Source of the DNA: Mesorhizobium liriopis
Lineage (GTDB): Bacteria > Pseudomonadota > Alphaproteobacteria > Rhizobiales > Rhizobiaceae
Length of the DNA: 64,000 nt
Assembly (NCBI RefSeq): GCF_024053505.1
Contig: NZ_JAMXQS010000008.1
Coordinates: 62,001-126,000, forward strand
Direction: 5' to 3'
How positions within the stretch are numbered: position 1 is the stretch's first letter; every line of letters begins with the position of its first letter. Under the pieces are notes generated by a model. That model saw only the letters and a program-made list of their open reading frames with translations, was not told the DNA's origin and made no database searches. Of this stretch, positions 11,375 through 20,580 are shown piece by piece. A program made the position numbers and the translations under genes.

Positions 11375-12595
11375 TCAGGCCTCGTAGCGGCGGAAGACGA
11401 GCGTGGCGTTGGTGCCGCCAAAGCCGAAGGAGTTGGACAGCACGGTGTCGATCTTGGCACCGTCAATGCGCTCGCGCACGACCGGCACGCCCTCGAATTC
11501 CGGATCGAGGTTTTCGATATGCGCGCTTTCGCCGATGAAGCCCGCCTGCATCATCAGGATCGAATAGATCGATTCCTGCACGCCGGCTGCACCCAGGCTG
11601 TGGCCGGTCAAGGACTTGGTGGAGGCGACGTGCGGCATCTTTTCGCCGAACACCTCGCGGATGGCGCCGACTTCCTTGCTGTCGCCCACCGGCGTCGAGG
11701 TGCCGTGCGTGTTGATGTAATCGACCGGGCCTTCCACGCCCTGCAGCGCCTGGCGCATGCAGCGCGCCGCACCCTCGCCGGAAGGGGCCACCATGTCGTA
11801 GCCGTCCGAGGTCGCGCCATAGCCGACGATCTCGGCATAGATCTTGGCGCCGCGCGCCTTGGCGTGTTCGAGCTCTTCCACCACGAGCACGCCGGCACCA
11901 CCGGCGATCACGAAGCCGTCGCGGTCGACGTCATAGGCGCGGCTCGCGACATCCGGGCGGTCGTTGTACTTGGACGACATCGCACCCATCGCGTCGAACA
12001 GGTTCGACATGGTCCAGTCGAGGTCCTCGTGGCCGCCCGCGAAGACCATGTCCTGCTTGCCCCATTGGATCAGCTCATAGGCATTGCCGATGCAGTGCGC
12101 CGAGGTGGAGCAGGCGGACGAGATCGAATAGTTCACGCCATGGATCTTGAACCAGGTCGCGAGCGTGGCGGAGGCCGTGGACGACATGGCTTTGGGCACC
12201 GCGAAGGGGCCGACGCGCTTGGGGCTTTCGTTCTTGCGGGTGGTGTCGGCTGCTTCCACGATTGTACGCGTGGAAGGCCCGCCCGAGCCCATGATGATGC
12301 CGGTGCGCTCGTTCGTGATATCGGACGCTTCGAGGCCACCATCGGCGATGGCTTGCTCCATCGCGACATGGTTCCATGCACCGCCCTGACCGAGGAAGCG
12401 CATCGCGCGGCGATCCACCAGTTCCGCGGGGTCAAGCGAAGGCTTGCCCCAGACGCGGCAGCGGAAGCCGTGCTCGGCGAATGAATCGGAGAATGAAATG
12501 CCGGATTTGGCGTCGCGCAGCGATGCGGTGACTTCCTCGGCATTGTTGCCGATCGAGGACACGATGCCGAGGCCCGAAACGACCACACGTCTCAT
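11375..12595 (-). CDS. fabB: 3-oxoacyl-[acyl-carrier-protein] synthase I FabB
   Basis: FabB elongates the cis-3-decenoyl-ACP made by FabA and is essential for the anaerobic unsaturated fatty acid route. The 406-residue product has the thiolase-fold catalytic triad: the nucleophile C162 in [11 protein letters not shown], and histidines in [11 protein letters not shown] and TGHSLGAAG. The [18 protein letters not shown] segment is also typical of the family. It sits between fabA (55 bp upstream) and fabI (2 bp downstream). Confidence 0.97.
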   Translation of the reverse strand: MRRVVVSGLGIVSSIGNNAEEVTASLRDAKSGISFSDSFAEHGFRCRVWGKPSLDPAELVDRRAMRFLGQGGAWNHVAMEQAIADGGLEASDITNERTGIIMGSGGPSTRTIVEAADTTRKNESPKRVGPFAVPKAMSSTASATLATWFKIHGVNYSISSACSTSAHCIGNAYELIQWGKQDMVFAGGHEDLDWTMSNLFDAMGAMSSKYNDRPDVASRAYDVDRDGFVIAGGAGVLVVEELEHAKARGAKIYAEIVGYGATSDGYDMVAPSGEGAARCMRQALQGVEGPVDYINTHGTSTPVGDSKEVGAIREVFGEKMPHVASTKSLTGHSLGAAGVQESIYSILMMQAGFIGESAHIENLDPEFEGVPVVRERIDGAKIDTVLSNSFGFGGTNATLVFRRYEA

Positions 12596-12650
12596 TGTAA
12601 ACTCCCGAGGCTCAGGGGCAGCGAGCGGATGCGCCCGCCACCCGCGTGGC

Positions 12651-13172
12651 TCAAGCCGAAGCGGCTTCCTTGAACAGGCCGACGCGCAGGTCGGTGGCCG
12701 TGTAGATGGTTTCGCCGTCGGCCTTGAGCCAGCCGTCGCCGATGCAAAGTATGAGGCGGCCGCGCATCACGCGCTTGAAATCGACGCCGTACTCGACGCG
12801 TTTCGTCTTGGGCGTCACCATGCCGGTGAACTTGACCTCGCCGGTGGACAGCGCGCGGCCCTTGCCGGGCTCGCCCAGCCAGCCGAGGAAGAAGCCCGAC
12901 AGCTGCCAGAGCGCGTCGAGGCCGAGGCAGCCCGGCATCACCGGATCGCCGATGAAGTGGCAGGGGAAGAACCAAAGGTCGCGGTGAATGTCGAGTTCGG
13001 CGCGCACATGGCCCTTGCCATGCTCGCCGCCGTCCGAAGTGATCTCGGTGATGCGATTGAACATCAGCATCGGCGGATAAGGCAGCTGTGCGTTGCCTAC
13101 CCCGAACAGTTCGCCGCGCGCGCAGGCGAGAAGTTCTTCGTAGTCGAAGGAATGACGCTCGGAAAAGCTCAC
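12651..13172 (-). CDS. fabA: 3-hydroxydecanoyl-[ACP] dehydratase/isomerase FabA
   Basis: FabA dehydrates 3-hydroxydecanoyl-ACP and isomerises the product, introducing the double bond of unsaturated fatty acids. With the GTG start at 13172 the protein has 173 residues, close to the family's usual 171-172. The catalytic pair is H72 (in [12 protein letters not shown]) and D86. The open frame continues upstream to an ATG at 13265, giving 31 extra residues of low similarity to the family; the GTG is preferred because homologues start close to the [15 protein letters not shown] segment. It is the first gene of fabA-fabB-fabI and is divergent from irr. Confidence 0.93.
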   Translation of the reverse strand: MSFSERHSFDYEELLACARGELFGVGNAQLPYPPMLMFNRITEITSDGGEHGKGHVRAELDIHRDLWFFPCHFIGDPVMPGCLGLDALWQLSGFFLGWLGEPGKGRALSTGEVKFTGMVTPKTKRVEYGVDFKRVMRGRLILCIGDGWLKADGETIYTATDLRVGLFKEAASA

Positions 13173-13477
13173 GGACGGCAAACCCCATTGCGGGTCCCGT
13201 TGAGGGAGAATGCCGCTGATCGAACCGTTCTGCCTGTCACCCTGACGCTCGCCTTTCGCTTTCATCGCCCGTTCCGGCGCAAGGTCATGCGCTTAAACTG
13301 CGGCGGTTCGGGGGTCAACCGAAACCCATAAGGCTTTGCCTGCTCCGAAACGCCGCAAACCTGTGCTATTGATCCATTTTCGCCGACCGAATATATGCTT
13401 GCCATCCTTCTGTCATGGAAGGATCAAACGGGAAGCCGGGCCAATCGAGGCTCGGGAGTGTTTTATTCAGGCGGTCG

Positions 13478-13915
13478 ATGGATATTTCGATCAGTAACCC
13501 AATGGGCTTCGAGCCCGCGAGCGAGCGCGTCCGTGCGGCGGGGCTGAGGCCCACGCGGCAGCGTGTGGCGCTGGCCGAGCTCCTGTTCGCCAAGGGCGAC
13601 CGCCATCTCTCCGCGGAAGAGCTGCACGAGGAAGCGCTGGGCGCCGGCGTGCCGGTTTCGCTCGCCACCGTCTACAATTGCCTGCACCAGTTCACCGAGG
13701 CAGGGCTCCTGCGCATTTTGTCGGTGGAAGGCTCGCGGACCTATTTCGACACCAACATCTCCGACCACCACCACTTCTTCGTGGAAGGCGAGAACCGCGT
13801 CTATGACATCGACCAGGGCCCGGTTCAGATCCTGAACCTGCCCGAGCCCCCCGAAGGCATGGAAATCGCCAATGTCGACGTGGTGGTGCGCCTGCGGCCC
13901 ATGAAGGACCGCTAG
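13478..13915 (+). CDS. irr: Iron response regulator Irr (Fur family)
   Basis: Irr is the rhizobial heme-responsive repressor/activator of iron and heme genes. The 145-residue product has the winged-helix region LRPTRQRVALAELLF and the LATVYNCLHQFTEAGL recognition part, followed by the dimerisation domain. The heme-binding HHH motif is at H97-H99. The N-terminal heme regulatory Cys-Pro motif known from Bradyrhizobium is absent (the site reads GLRPTR). The ATG at 13478 is chosen, but in-frame ATGs at 13415 and 13502 are also possible. Adjacency to fabA is the usual arrangement in Hyphomicrobiales. Confidence 0.93.
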   Translation: MDISISNPMGFEPASERVRAAGLRPTRQRVALAELLFAKGDRHLSAEELHEEALGAGVPVSLATVYNCLHQFTEAGLLRILSVEGSRTYFDTNISDHHHFFVEGENRVYDIDQGPVQILNLPEPPEGMEIANVDVVVRLRPMKDR

Positions 13916-13952
13916 GAAGCGTCTTCGCGTCCGTTTTCAGATCGGGACGACC

Positions 13953-14516
13953 TCAGTCGTCCACCGACTCGCCCGGGTAGGCGCCCCAGATCTGGGACTG
14001 CACGACATAGCCCTCATGGCCGGCGAAAACCATTTCGCACCATGTGCCGTCGCATTTCTTGATCGACCCGACCACGCCGGGATCGACCAGCGCTACCTTG
14101 CCCGCATCCTTGGACGCCGAGGCATAGACCGGGATCTGCACATCCTTGCCGCGCTGCCAGGGTGCGGTGATGCCGGTGCGGCGGCCCGAAAGCAGGCCTT
14201 GATTGACCCAGCCTTCCGCGCCATCCGCATCGCGGATACGGCGCCAGTTGTCGTATTCCTGGATGATCTCCATCGGCATGCCGGCCTTGAGATACATCCA
14301 GTCCACCGGATAGTTCACGCCGGGTCCGATGCGTGAGTTGACCTTGCCCGAGCGCAGCGAGACGAAGCGAGGGAGCGGCAGGCCGCTCGGGCCCGTGGTG
14401 GTCGCGGCGAACACGCTGTCGCCCGCTTCCTGAGCGTGACCCTGAGCCATCGGCAGCGCCGCCAGCATCACCGCGAAAAGGCTTGCCGCGATGGCACGGG
14501 AGGCTGTGTGGCGCAT
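13953..14516 (-). CDS. Exported SH3-domain protein
   Basis: The 187-residue protein starts with a cleavable signal peptide (hydrophobic core ASLFAVMLAALPMA, likely cut after GHAQ or nearby). It is followed by two bacterial SH3-like segments, the first around SGKVNSRIGPGVNYPVDW and the second around YASASKDAGKVALVDPG. Such proteins act in the periplasm and often bind cell-wall peptides. It is divergent from the 2-hydroxyacid dehydrogenase at 14685. An AGAAGGGA site precedes the ATG. No specific substrate can be assigned. Confidence 0.85.
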   Translation of the reverse strand: MRHTASRAIAASLFAVMLAALPMAQGHAQEAGDSVFAATTTGPSGLPLPRFVSLRSGKVNSRIGPGVNYPVDWMYLKAGMPMEIIQEYDNWRRIRDADGAEGWVNQGLLSGRRTGITAPWQRGKDVQIPVYASASKDAGKVALVDPGVVGSIKKCDGTWCEMVFAGHEGYVVQSQIWGAYPGESVDD

Positions 14517-14684
14517 GATCGGTCTGTTCCCTTCTCTCGGGGCTTGCTTCGGCGGCGGAACACCGGCAGACACGACGCAAGCGTTCCGAACGCTCCCGTT
14601 TCGGCTTTTTTGCCGGCCCGACGCATGAGAGAAATCATCGCGCGTCTTGGTTAAGGAGTGTTCAACGCCGGCCACGGAGAGGCA

Positions 14685-15689
14685 TTGTTGAGCACGCGAA
14701 AGAGACCCCTCGTCGTTCTGACCCGCAAGCTGCCCGACCCGGTCGAAACGCGCATGCGCGAGCTGTTCGACGCGCGCCTCAACATCGACGATCACCCGAT
14801 GACAGAAGGCGATCTGGCGGCAGCACTCCGCGAGGCGGATGTCCTGGTGCCGACCATCACCGACAAGATCGACGCGGCGCTTCTCCAGCAGGCCGGACCC
14901 CAGCTCAAGCTGATCGCGAATTTCGGAAACGGCGTGGACAGGATCGATGTGGCGGCGGCCGCCGCCCGCGGCATCACGGTGACCAACACGCCCAATGTTC
15001 TGACCGAAGACACCGCCGACATGACCATGGCGCTGATCTTGGCCGTGCCGCGCCGGCTCGCGGAAGGTGCCAATGTGCTGCCCGATGGGCCGAAATGGAG
15101 CGGCTGGTCGCCGACATGGATGCTGGGGCGCCGCATCGGGGGCAAGCGGCTGGGCATTGTCGGCATGGGCCGCATCGGGGCGGCCGTCGCACGGCGCGCC
15201 AAGGCGTTCGGGCTGTCCATCCATTATCACAACCGCCATCGGGCAGCGGCGCAGCTCGAGGACGAGCTGGAGGCGACCTATTGGGAAAGCCTCGACCAGA
15301 TGCTCGCGCGCATGGACATCATCTCGGTGAACTGCCCCTCGACGCCGGCGACTTTCCATCTCTTGTCCGCACGTCGCCTGGCACTCATGCAGCCCTCAGC
15401 CACCATCGTGAACACTGCGCGCGGCGACATCATCGACGAGGATGCGCTGATCAAGCTCCTCGCGGACAACAAGCTCGCGGGTGCAGGGCTCGACGTCTTC
15501 ACCAACGAGCCGGCGGTGAACCCCAAGCTCGTGAAGCTCGCCGCCAAGGGCAAGGTCGTGCTTCTGCCGCATATGAGTTCGGCCACGATCGAAGGCCGCA
15601 TCGACATGGGCGAGAAGGTGATCGTGAACATTCGCGCCTTCATCGACGGCCACCGGCCGCCTGACCGGGTGCTGCCGAACAAGGTGTAG
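14685..15689 (+). CDS. D-isomer-specific 2-hydroxyacid dehydrogenase (glyoxylate/hydroxypyruvate reductase type)
   Basis: The protein reduces 2-keto acids such as glyoxylate or hydroxypyruvate with NAD(P)H. It has the Rossmann motif GIVGMGRIG, and the catalytic Arg, Glu and His lie in NTARGDII, FTNEPAV and LPHMSSAT. The start is probably the TTG at 14685 (or the next codon, also TTG), because GGAGAGG lies just upstream; an in-frame GTG at 14658 also exists. With 14685 it has 334 residues. The exact substrate is not certain; a glyoxylate reductase or D-glycerate dehydrogenase role is the best inference from the sequence family. Confidence 0.88.
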   Translation: MLSTRKRPLVVLTRKLPDPVETRMRELFDARLNIDDHPMTEGDLAAALREADVLVPTITDKIDAALLQQAGPQLKLIANFGNGVDRIDVAAAAARGITVTNTPNVLTEDTADMTMALILAVPRRLAEGANVLPDGPKWSGWSPTWMLGRRIGGKRLGIVGMGRIGAAVARRAKAFGLSIHYHNRHRAAAQLEDELEATYWESLDQMLARMDIISVNCPSTPATFHLLSARRLALMQPSATIVNTARGDIIDEDALIKLLADNKLAGAGLDVFTNEPAVNPKLVKLAAKGKVVLLPHMSSATIEGRIDMGEKVIVNIRAFIDGHRPPDRVLPNKV

Positions 15690-15854
15690 GAGCCCATTTG
15701 AACCTTCTTCGGGTCGGTCCAGCGGTTCTTTTCGACGCCCGCTTCGTTGCCGAGCCTCGTCGATGCCTCCAGCATCGCCTGCGTTCGGCGCCTCTCAGGC
15801 GACGAAAATCCCTCGCCGGACCTCAGCCGATGAAGGTCCAAACAGCCTCCGAGC

Positions 15855-16598
15855 TCAGCGTCCGTATTCGATCGCATCGAACCGCGCGCCGAGGCCGTCG
15901 TAAAGCAGCAGGCGGCCGACCAGCGGTTCGCCGATGCCGAGCAGAAGCTTGAGCACCTCGGTCGCCTGAAGCGTGCCGATGACGCCGGGCAAGACGCCGA
16001 GCACGCCGGCTTCCGCGCAGGACGGCACGGTGCCGGGCGGGGGAGGGGCGGGGAAGAGGTCGCGATAGGCGGGATAGGGGCGGCCCTCGCTATCCTGCGC
16101 ATACGGCATGAACACCGTCACCGAGCCATCGAAGCGCGAGAGCGAGCCATGCACTAGGGGCTTTCGGGCTTTCTCGCAGGCATCGGCGAGCAGGTAGCGG
16201 GTGGCGAAATTGTCGGAGCCGTCGGCGATTACATCGAACCCGCGCACCATTTCATCGGCATTCGCGGCATCGAGACGGACGAGGTGGGTTTCGACCGCGA
16301 CATGCGGGTTGATGGCTTTCAGCGCTTCTGCGGCGCTCGCCACCTTGGCGATGCCGACCTGCGTGCTGCCGTGGATCACCTGCCGCTGGAGGTTCGACAG
16401 CGACACGCGGTCGTCGTCCACGATGCCGAGCGTGCCGACGCCTGCGGCAGCCAAATATTGCAGGATCGGGCTGCCCAGGCCGCCTGCGCCGACCACCAGC
16501 ACTCTCGCTGCCTTGAGCGCCTGCTGGCCCGCACCGCCCACTTCGGGCAGCACGATATGGCGGGCGTAGCGTTCGAGTTCTTCCGGTGAAAGCGTCAT
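15855..16598 (-). CDS. moeB: MoeB/ThiF-type sulfur-carrier adenylyltransferase
   Basis: This enzyme adenylates the C-terminal glycine of a ubiquitin-like sulfur carrier (MoaD or ThiS). The 247-residue product has the ATP-binding GAGGLGSP loop, the DDDRVSLSNLQRQ segment and the adenylate-site Asp in ADGSDNF. The two CxxC zinc motifs of E. coli MoeB are not visible; only one Cys (VPSCAEAGVLG) remains near their place. The open frame extends upstream to 16637 and overlaps the recF stop; an ATG at 16631 would couple translation to recF, but homologues begin near LSPEELERYARH, so 16598 is given. Confidence 0.86.
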   Translation of the reverse strand: MTLSPEELERYARHIVLPEVGGAGQQALKAARVLVVGAGGLGSPILQYLAAAGVGTLGIVDDDRVSLSNLQRQVIHGSTQVGIAKVASAAEALKAINPHVAVETHLVRLDAANADEMVRGFDVIADGSDNFATRYLLADACEKARKPLVHGSLSRFDGSVTVFMPYAQDSEGRPYPAYRDLFPAPPPPGTVPSCAEAGVLGVLPGVIGTLQATEVLKLLLGIGEPLVGRLLLYDGLGARFDAIEYGR

Positions 16599-16623
16599 GG
16601 GAGGGAAGATAGGGTGCGCGAGC

Positions 16624-17784
16624 TCAAACATCCTCACGCACTTCGCCGTCCGAAACGCGCAGGAACTGAGCGCGGCCTTCGAGGCTGCCGAATAATTCGC
16701 GCTCGGTGCCCGTCATGAAGCTCTGGCAGCCGAGTTCGTCGAGGATGTCGAAAAGGGCCGCGCGCCGGCCGGCATCGAGATGGGCCGCGACTTCATCGAG
16801 CAGGAGCACGGGCACGGTGCCGGCGATCTCGCCCGTCAGCCGCGCATGGCTCAGGACCAAGCCGATCAGCAAGGCCTTCTGCTCGCCGGTGGAGCAGAGG
16901 GCGGCCGGCATCCTCTTGGGCGCATGGGACACGAGAAGGTCTGACCGATGCGGGCCGTCGAGCGTACGCCCGGCCGCGCGGTCGCGCTCCCGGCCATCGC
17001 GCAAGGACGCGCGGTAAGTCTCTTCGAGATCAACTGCCGCCTGACCCTCCACCTGTTCTTCGAGCGGGCCGGAAAGCGCGATGGTGGATTGCGGAAACGG
17101 GTTGTCGGCCGGCAGGCGGTCGATCATGGCCTGAAGCAGGCGAACCAGCTCGACACGGGCGGCGGCAATCGCCACGCCGGTTTCTGCCATCTGCGTCTCG
17201 ATGGCCTCGAAAAAGGCGCGGTCGCGCACATCGTCGGCAAGCAGCCTGTTACGCGAGCGCATGGCCTTCTCGAAGGCAATCGCACGCTGGCCGTGGCTCG
17301 GATCGACGGCGAGAACCAAGCGGTCGAGGAAGCGCCGCCGGTCGCCGGCCGGACCAGTGAAAAGCGTGTCCATGGAAGGGGTGAGCCAGACCACGCGCAG
17401 GATATCGAGAAGCTCGTCGGCGTTGCGGGCATTGGCGCCATTGATACGCACGCGGCGCAACAGGCCCTCGTCGGCGTTGGGAGACGCACCGGCCGTGCCC
17501 GTGCCCACCTCGCTTTCGCCTTCCGGCCCGTCGATTGCAGCATGGATCGCAAAGCCGTCGGTGCCCGCGCGCGCCACATCGGCGTAAGACGCGCGGCGCA
17601 GGCCGCGGCCGGGCGAGAGAAAGGAGATGGCTTCCAGAAGATTGGTCTTTCCCGCCCCGTTCTCGCCCGTGAATACGACCGCACCCGGCGCGAGGCCGAG
17701 CGCGAGCTGGCTGTAATTACGGAAATCGGAAAGCGTCAGCCGCGTCAGGTGGACGGCGGCTGGAGCAAGGGACTGTGAAGCCAC
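16624..17784 (-). CDS. recF: DNA replication and repair protein RecF
   Basis: RecF is an SMC-like ATPase that loads RecA at single-strand gaps together with RecO and RecR. The 386-residue protein has Walker A GENGAGKT at 40-47, the signature-like STGEQKALL segment and the Walker B VLLLDEVAAHLD. Start is GTG at 17784. It lies 15 bp after dnaN in the same direction, so a dnaN-recF transcript is likely. recR is also in this window (56702). Confidence 0.95.
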   Translation of the reverse strand: MASQSLAPAAVHLTRLTLSDFRNYSQLALGLAPGAVVFTGENGAGKTNLLEAISFLSPGRGLRRASYADVARAGTDGFAIHAAIDGPEGESEVGTGTAGASPNADEGLLRRVRINGANARNADELLDILRVVWLTPSMDTLFTGPAGDRRRFLDRLVLAVDPSHGQRAIAFEKAMRSRNRLLADDVRDRAFFEAIETQMAETGVAIAAARVELVRLLQAMIDRLPADNPFPQSTIALSGPLEEQVEGQAAVDLEETYRASLRDGRERDRAAGRTLDGPHRSDLLVSHAPKRMPAALCSTGEQKALLIGLVLSHARLTGEIAGTVPVLLLDEVAAHLDAGRRAALFDILDELGCQSFMTGTERELFGSLEGRAQFLRVSDGEVREDV

Positions 17785-17799
17785 AGGATGGGATGCGCG

Positions 17800-18921
17800 C
17801 TAAACGCGCATCGGCATCAGCACGTAAAGCGCCTGGTCGTCGCTCTGGTCGTGGATCAGCGTGGGCGAGCCCGCATCGGCCAGCATGAAGCGCGCCTCCG
17901 AGCCCGAAAGCTGGCCGGCGACGTCGAGCAGATAGCGGGCATTGAAGCCGATCTCGATGGGCTCCGCCGAGTAGTCGGCCGCGAGCTCTTCGGTCGCCGA
18001 GCCGGAGTCGGGATTGTTCACCGCGAGCACCAGCTGGCCGTCATTGATGGAAAGCTTCACCGCACGACCGCGCTCCGACGAGATCGTGGACACGCGGTCC
18101 ACGGCCTGCGCGAAGGACTGGCGGTCGATCACGAGTTGCTTGTCGTTCTGGGTCGGGATCACGCGCTGGTAGTCGGGGAAGGTGCCATCGATCAGCTTCG
18201 AGGTCAGCACGATGCCGCCGATGGTGAAGCGGATCTTGGTTTCGGAAAGCTCGACACCTACCGTCTGCTCGGCGTCGCCATCGAGCAGCTTCTGCAACTC
18301 GCCGACCGTCTTGCGCGGAATGATGATGCCCGGCATGCCTTCAGCACCCGAAGGGGCTTCCACTTCGGCGCGCGCCAGACGGTGACCGTCGGTCGCGACT
18401 GCGCGCAGCTTCAGCTTGCCGTCCGATTCGATGGCGTGAAAGAAGATGCCGTTGAGGTAGTAGCGCGTTTCTTCCGTCGAGATCGCGAACTGCGTCTTGT
18501 CGATCAGGCCCTTTAGCGAGGGACCGTCGATGGAGAAGGAATGCGAGAAGGAGCCGGCGGAGAGTTCGGGGAAATCTGACTGCGGCAGGCACTGGAGGCG
18601 GAAGGACGAGCGGCCGGCGACGACCGTCATCGCATTGCCGTCCTCGTCGAGCTTCAGCATGACTTCCGCGCCATCGGGCAGCTTGCGCACGATGTCGTAG
18701 AGGAGATGCGCCGGCACGGTGGTCGCGCCCGGCTGATCGACGCGGGCAAGCGTCGCCTCGGTGATTTCAAGGTCGAGATCGGTCGCCTTCATGTCCACGC
18801 CGCCGCCCTTGGCTTCGAGCAGCACGTTGGACAGGATCGGGATCGTGTTGCGGCGTTCGACCACGCGATGCACGTGGTTCAGGGCCTTGAGAAGGTTGGA
18901 GCGTTCAAGCACGACGCGCAT
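17800..18921 (-). CDS. dnaN: DNA polymerase III beta subunit (sliding clamp)
   Basis: The beta clamp encircles DNA and tethers polymerase III. The 373-residue product spans three clamp domains and contains the usual landmarks: N-terminal MRVVLERSNLLKALNHV, NTIPILSNVLLEA, and the C-terminal YVLMPMRV that closes the dimer/peptide-binding pocket. It is downstream of dnaA in the same direction with a hairpin between them, so it is probably transcribed at least partly from its own promoter in 18922-19052. Confidence 0.97.
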   Translation of the reverse strand: MRVVLERSNLLKALNHVHRVVERRNTIPILSNVLLEAKGGGVDMKATDLDLEITEATLARVDQPGATTVPAHLLYDIVRKLPDGAEVMLKLDEDGNAMTVVAGRSSFRLQCLPQSDFPELSAGSFSHSFSIDGPSLKGLIDKTQFAISTEETRYYLNGIFFHAIESDGKLKLRAVATDGHRLARAEVEAPSGAEGMPGIIIPRKTVGELQKLLDGDAEQTVGVELSETKIRFTIGGIVLTSKLIDGTFPDYQRVIPTQNDKQLVIDRQSFAQAVDRVSTISSERGRAVKLSINDGQLVLAVNNPDSGSATEELAADYSAEPIEIGFNARYLLDVAGQLSGSEARFMLADAGSPTLIHDQSDDQALYVLMPMRV

Positions 18922-19052
18922 GACGGAACTCGCTGGTGGGAGCGGGGCCTTGCGCGCTGCAACGGGGTTTGCGCGCGTCTCGGCTCATCCGCTCTTGGGA
19001 ACTGAGGGACCGGCAAAATGCCAGTAGTTGCTACCCGATTGCAAGGGCGACG

Positions 19053-19082
19053 AAAGGCGCGCGTCATGAAACGCGCGCCTTT
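19053..19082 (-). terminator. Hairpin downstream of dnaA
   Basis: A perfect 12-bp stem (19053-19064 with 19071-19082) and a 6-nt loop lie 19 nt after the dnaA stop. Read on the minus strand the stem ends in CCTTTCG. It is a likely terminator or attenuator between dnaA and dnaN. Confidence 0.75.
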
Positions 19083-19101
19083 TGAGCGTGATGCCCGGTT
19101 T

Positions 19102-20580
19102 TCAGTCGCTGATCAGGCGGCGGAGCAGCTCGATCTCCTGCGCCAGCGTGCCGTCGGTGCCGGCGAGGCCCTCGATCTTGCGCACCGCATGGAGCACCGT
19201 GGTGTGGTCGCGGCCACCGAAGCGACGGCCGATCTCGGGCAGCGAGCGCGGCGTCATGATCTTGGCGAGATACATCGCCACCTGGCGCGGCTTGACGACC
19301 GTGCGGGTGCGGCGGTTCGAGAGCAGTTCGGTCTTCGACACGTTGTAGTGGCGGGCGACCACGCGCTGGATATCCTCAATGCGCACGCGCTTGGGCTCGC
19401 CCGAGCGGTAGATGTGGCCAAGGATCTCGTCGATGCGATCGACCGTGATCTGCGGCTCGAAGGTGCGGCGGAACAGGATCTGGTTGAAGGCCCCCTCGAG
19501 TTCGCGTCCGCTTCCCGTGACGGTGCGGGCGACATGGGCGAGCACATCTTCCGAGACATCGACGGTGGCGTCGGTCGCCTGGGCCTGTTGGAGGCGCGTC
19601 TTGAGCATGGACAGGCGCATCGCGTAGTCGGGCACCGACATTTCGAGTGCGACACCGCCATTGAGGCGCGAGCGGACGCGAGGCTCGAGCGATTCCAGCT
19701 CTGAGGGCGGACGGTCGGCGGCGACGACAACCTGCTTGGCGCTGTCGAGCAGCATGTTGAGAAGGTGGCAGAACTCGTTCTGGATCGACTTGCCCTGCAG
19801 GAACTGCATGTCGTCGATGATCAAAAGATCGATGTCGCGCAGCTGCTCCTTGAGGCTGAGCGCATTGTTGTCGCGGATCGCGGTGGCGAAGCGCCACATG
19901 AAATATTCGGCAGTGAGATAAACGACGCGGGCACGCGGGTTTTCAGTGAGCGCATGGGCGGCGATGGCCTGAAGCAGGTGCGTCTTGCCCAGACCCACGC
20001 TGGCGTGAAGGAAGAGCGGGTTGAAGCGCACGGCGTTCGGGGCCTGCTCGGCCACGGCACGGGCCGCGGCAAAGGCCACGCGGTTGGACGGACCTTCCAC
20101 GAAGGTGTCGAAGGTGTAGCGGCTGTCGAGCGGCGAGCCGAGCACGCCGCTCTGGCGCAGGTCGTTCTCATTGGCAGGCTGGGCGGTGGCGCGAGACTGT
20201 GCCGCTGCGCGTTCGACCACGGGGGCGGCAGCGGAAGCGATGCGGGCGGCGGGACGGCGGGTGTCGATCGAGACGGGGTTATCCGTGACCGGCGTCTGGG
20301 GCAGGCGGGTGGCGGAGCGCACGGCGATCTCGACGCGGAGCAGGCTCGGCTCTTCTTTCTTCCAGAGCTCGGTGATCATGTCGAGATAGTGGCTGTTGAT
20401 CCACGAGCGCAGGAAGGCAGTCGGCACCGAGATGCGGACGACCGAACGGGTCGCCTCATCGAGCTTCATGCGGCCGAACCAGCTTGAATAGACTTCCTGG
20501 CCCAGGCGCGCCTTGAGCTGCGCCTTCACCTTTTCGAAAACCGGTTCCGCACCATTCATCTCGATCGCGTTCGCAGTCAT
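19102..20580 (-). CDS. dnaA: Chromosomal replication initiator DnaA
   Basis: DnaA melts the origin and recruits the replicative helicase. The 492-residue protein shows all domains: the N-terminal oligomerisation domain (about 13-80), a linker rich in Ala (about 90-140), the AAA+ domain with Walker A GLGKT at 196-200 and Walker B LLIIDD ending at D257, and the C-terminal helix-turn-helix with the signature [19 protein letters not shown] (about 452-470). It reads away from rpsT, and its upstream region contains a dense GANTC cluster. Confidence 0.98.
   Translation of the reverse strand: MTANAIEMNGAEPVFEKVKAQLKARLGQEVYSSWFGRMKLDEATRSVVRISVPTAFLRSWINSHYLDMITELWKKEEPSLLRVEIAVRSATRLPQTPVTDNPVSIDTRRPAARIASAAAPVVERAAAQSRATAQPANENDLRQSGVLGSPLDSRYTFDTFVEGPSNRVAFAAARAVAEQAPNAVRFNPLFLHASVGLGKTHLLQAIAAHALTENPRARVVYLTAEYFMWRFATAIRDNNALSLKEQLRDIDLLIIDDMQFLQGKSIQNEFCHLLNMLLDSAKQVVVAADRPPSELESLEPRVRSRLNGGVALEMSVPDYAMRLSMLKTRLQQAQATDATVDVSEDVLAHVARTVTGSGRELEGAFNQILFRRTFEPQITVDRIDEILGHIYRSGEPKRVRIEDIQRVVARHYNVSKTELLSNRRTRTVVKPRQVAMYLAKIMTPRSLPEIGRRFGGRDHTTVLHAVRKIEGLAGTDGTLAQEIELLRRLISD

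Noticed and set aside
13173-13265. Longer FabA with 31 extra N-terminal residues
   Set aside because: The extra part is not similar to the family, and FabA has a fixed length of about 171-173; the GTG at 13172 fits better, although this is not proven.
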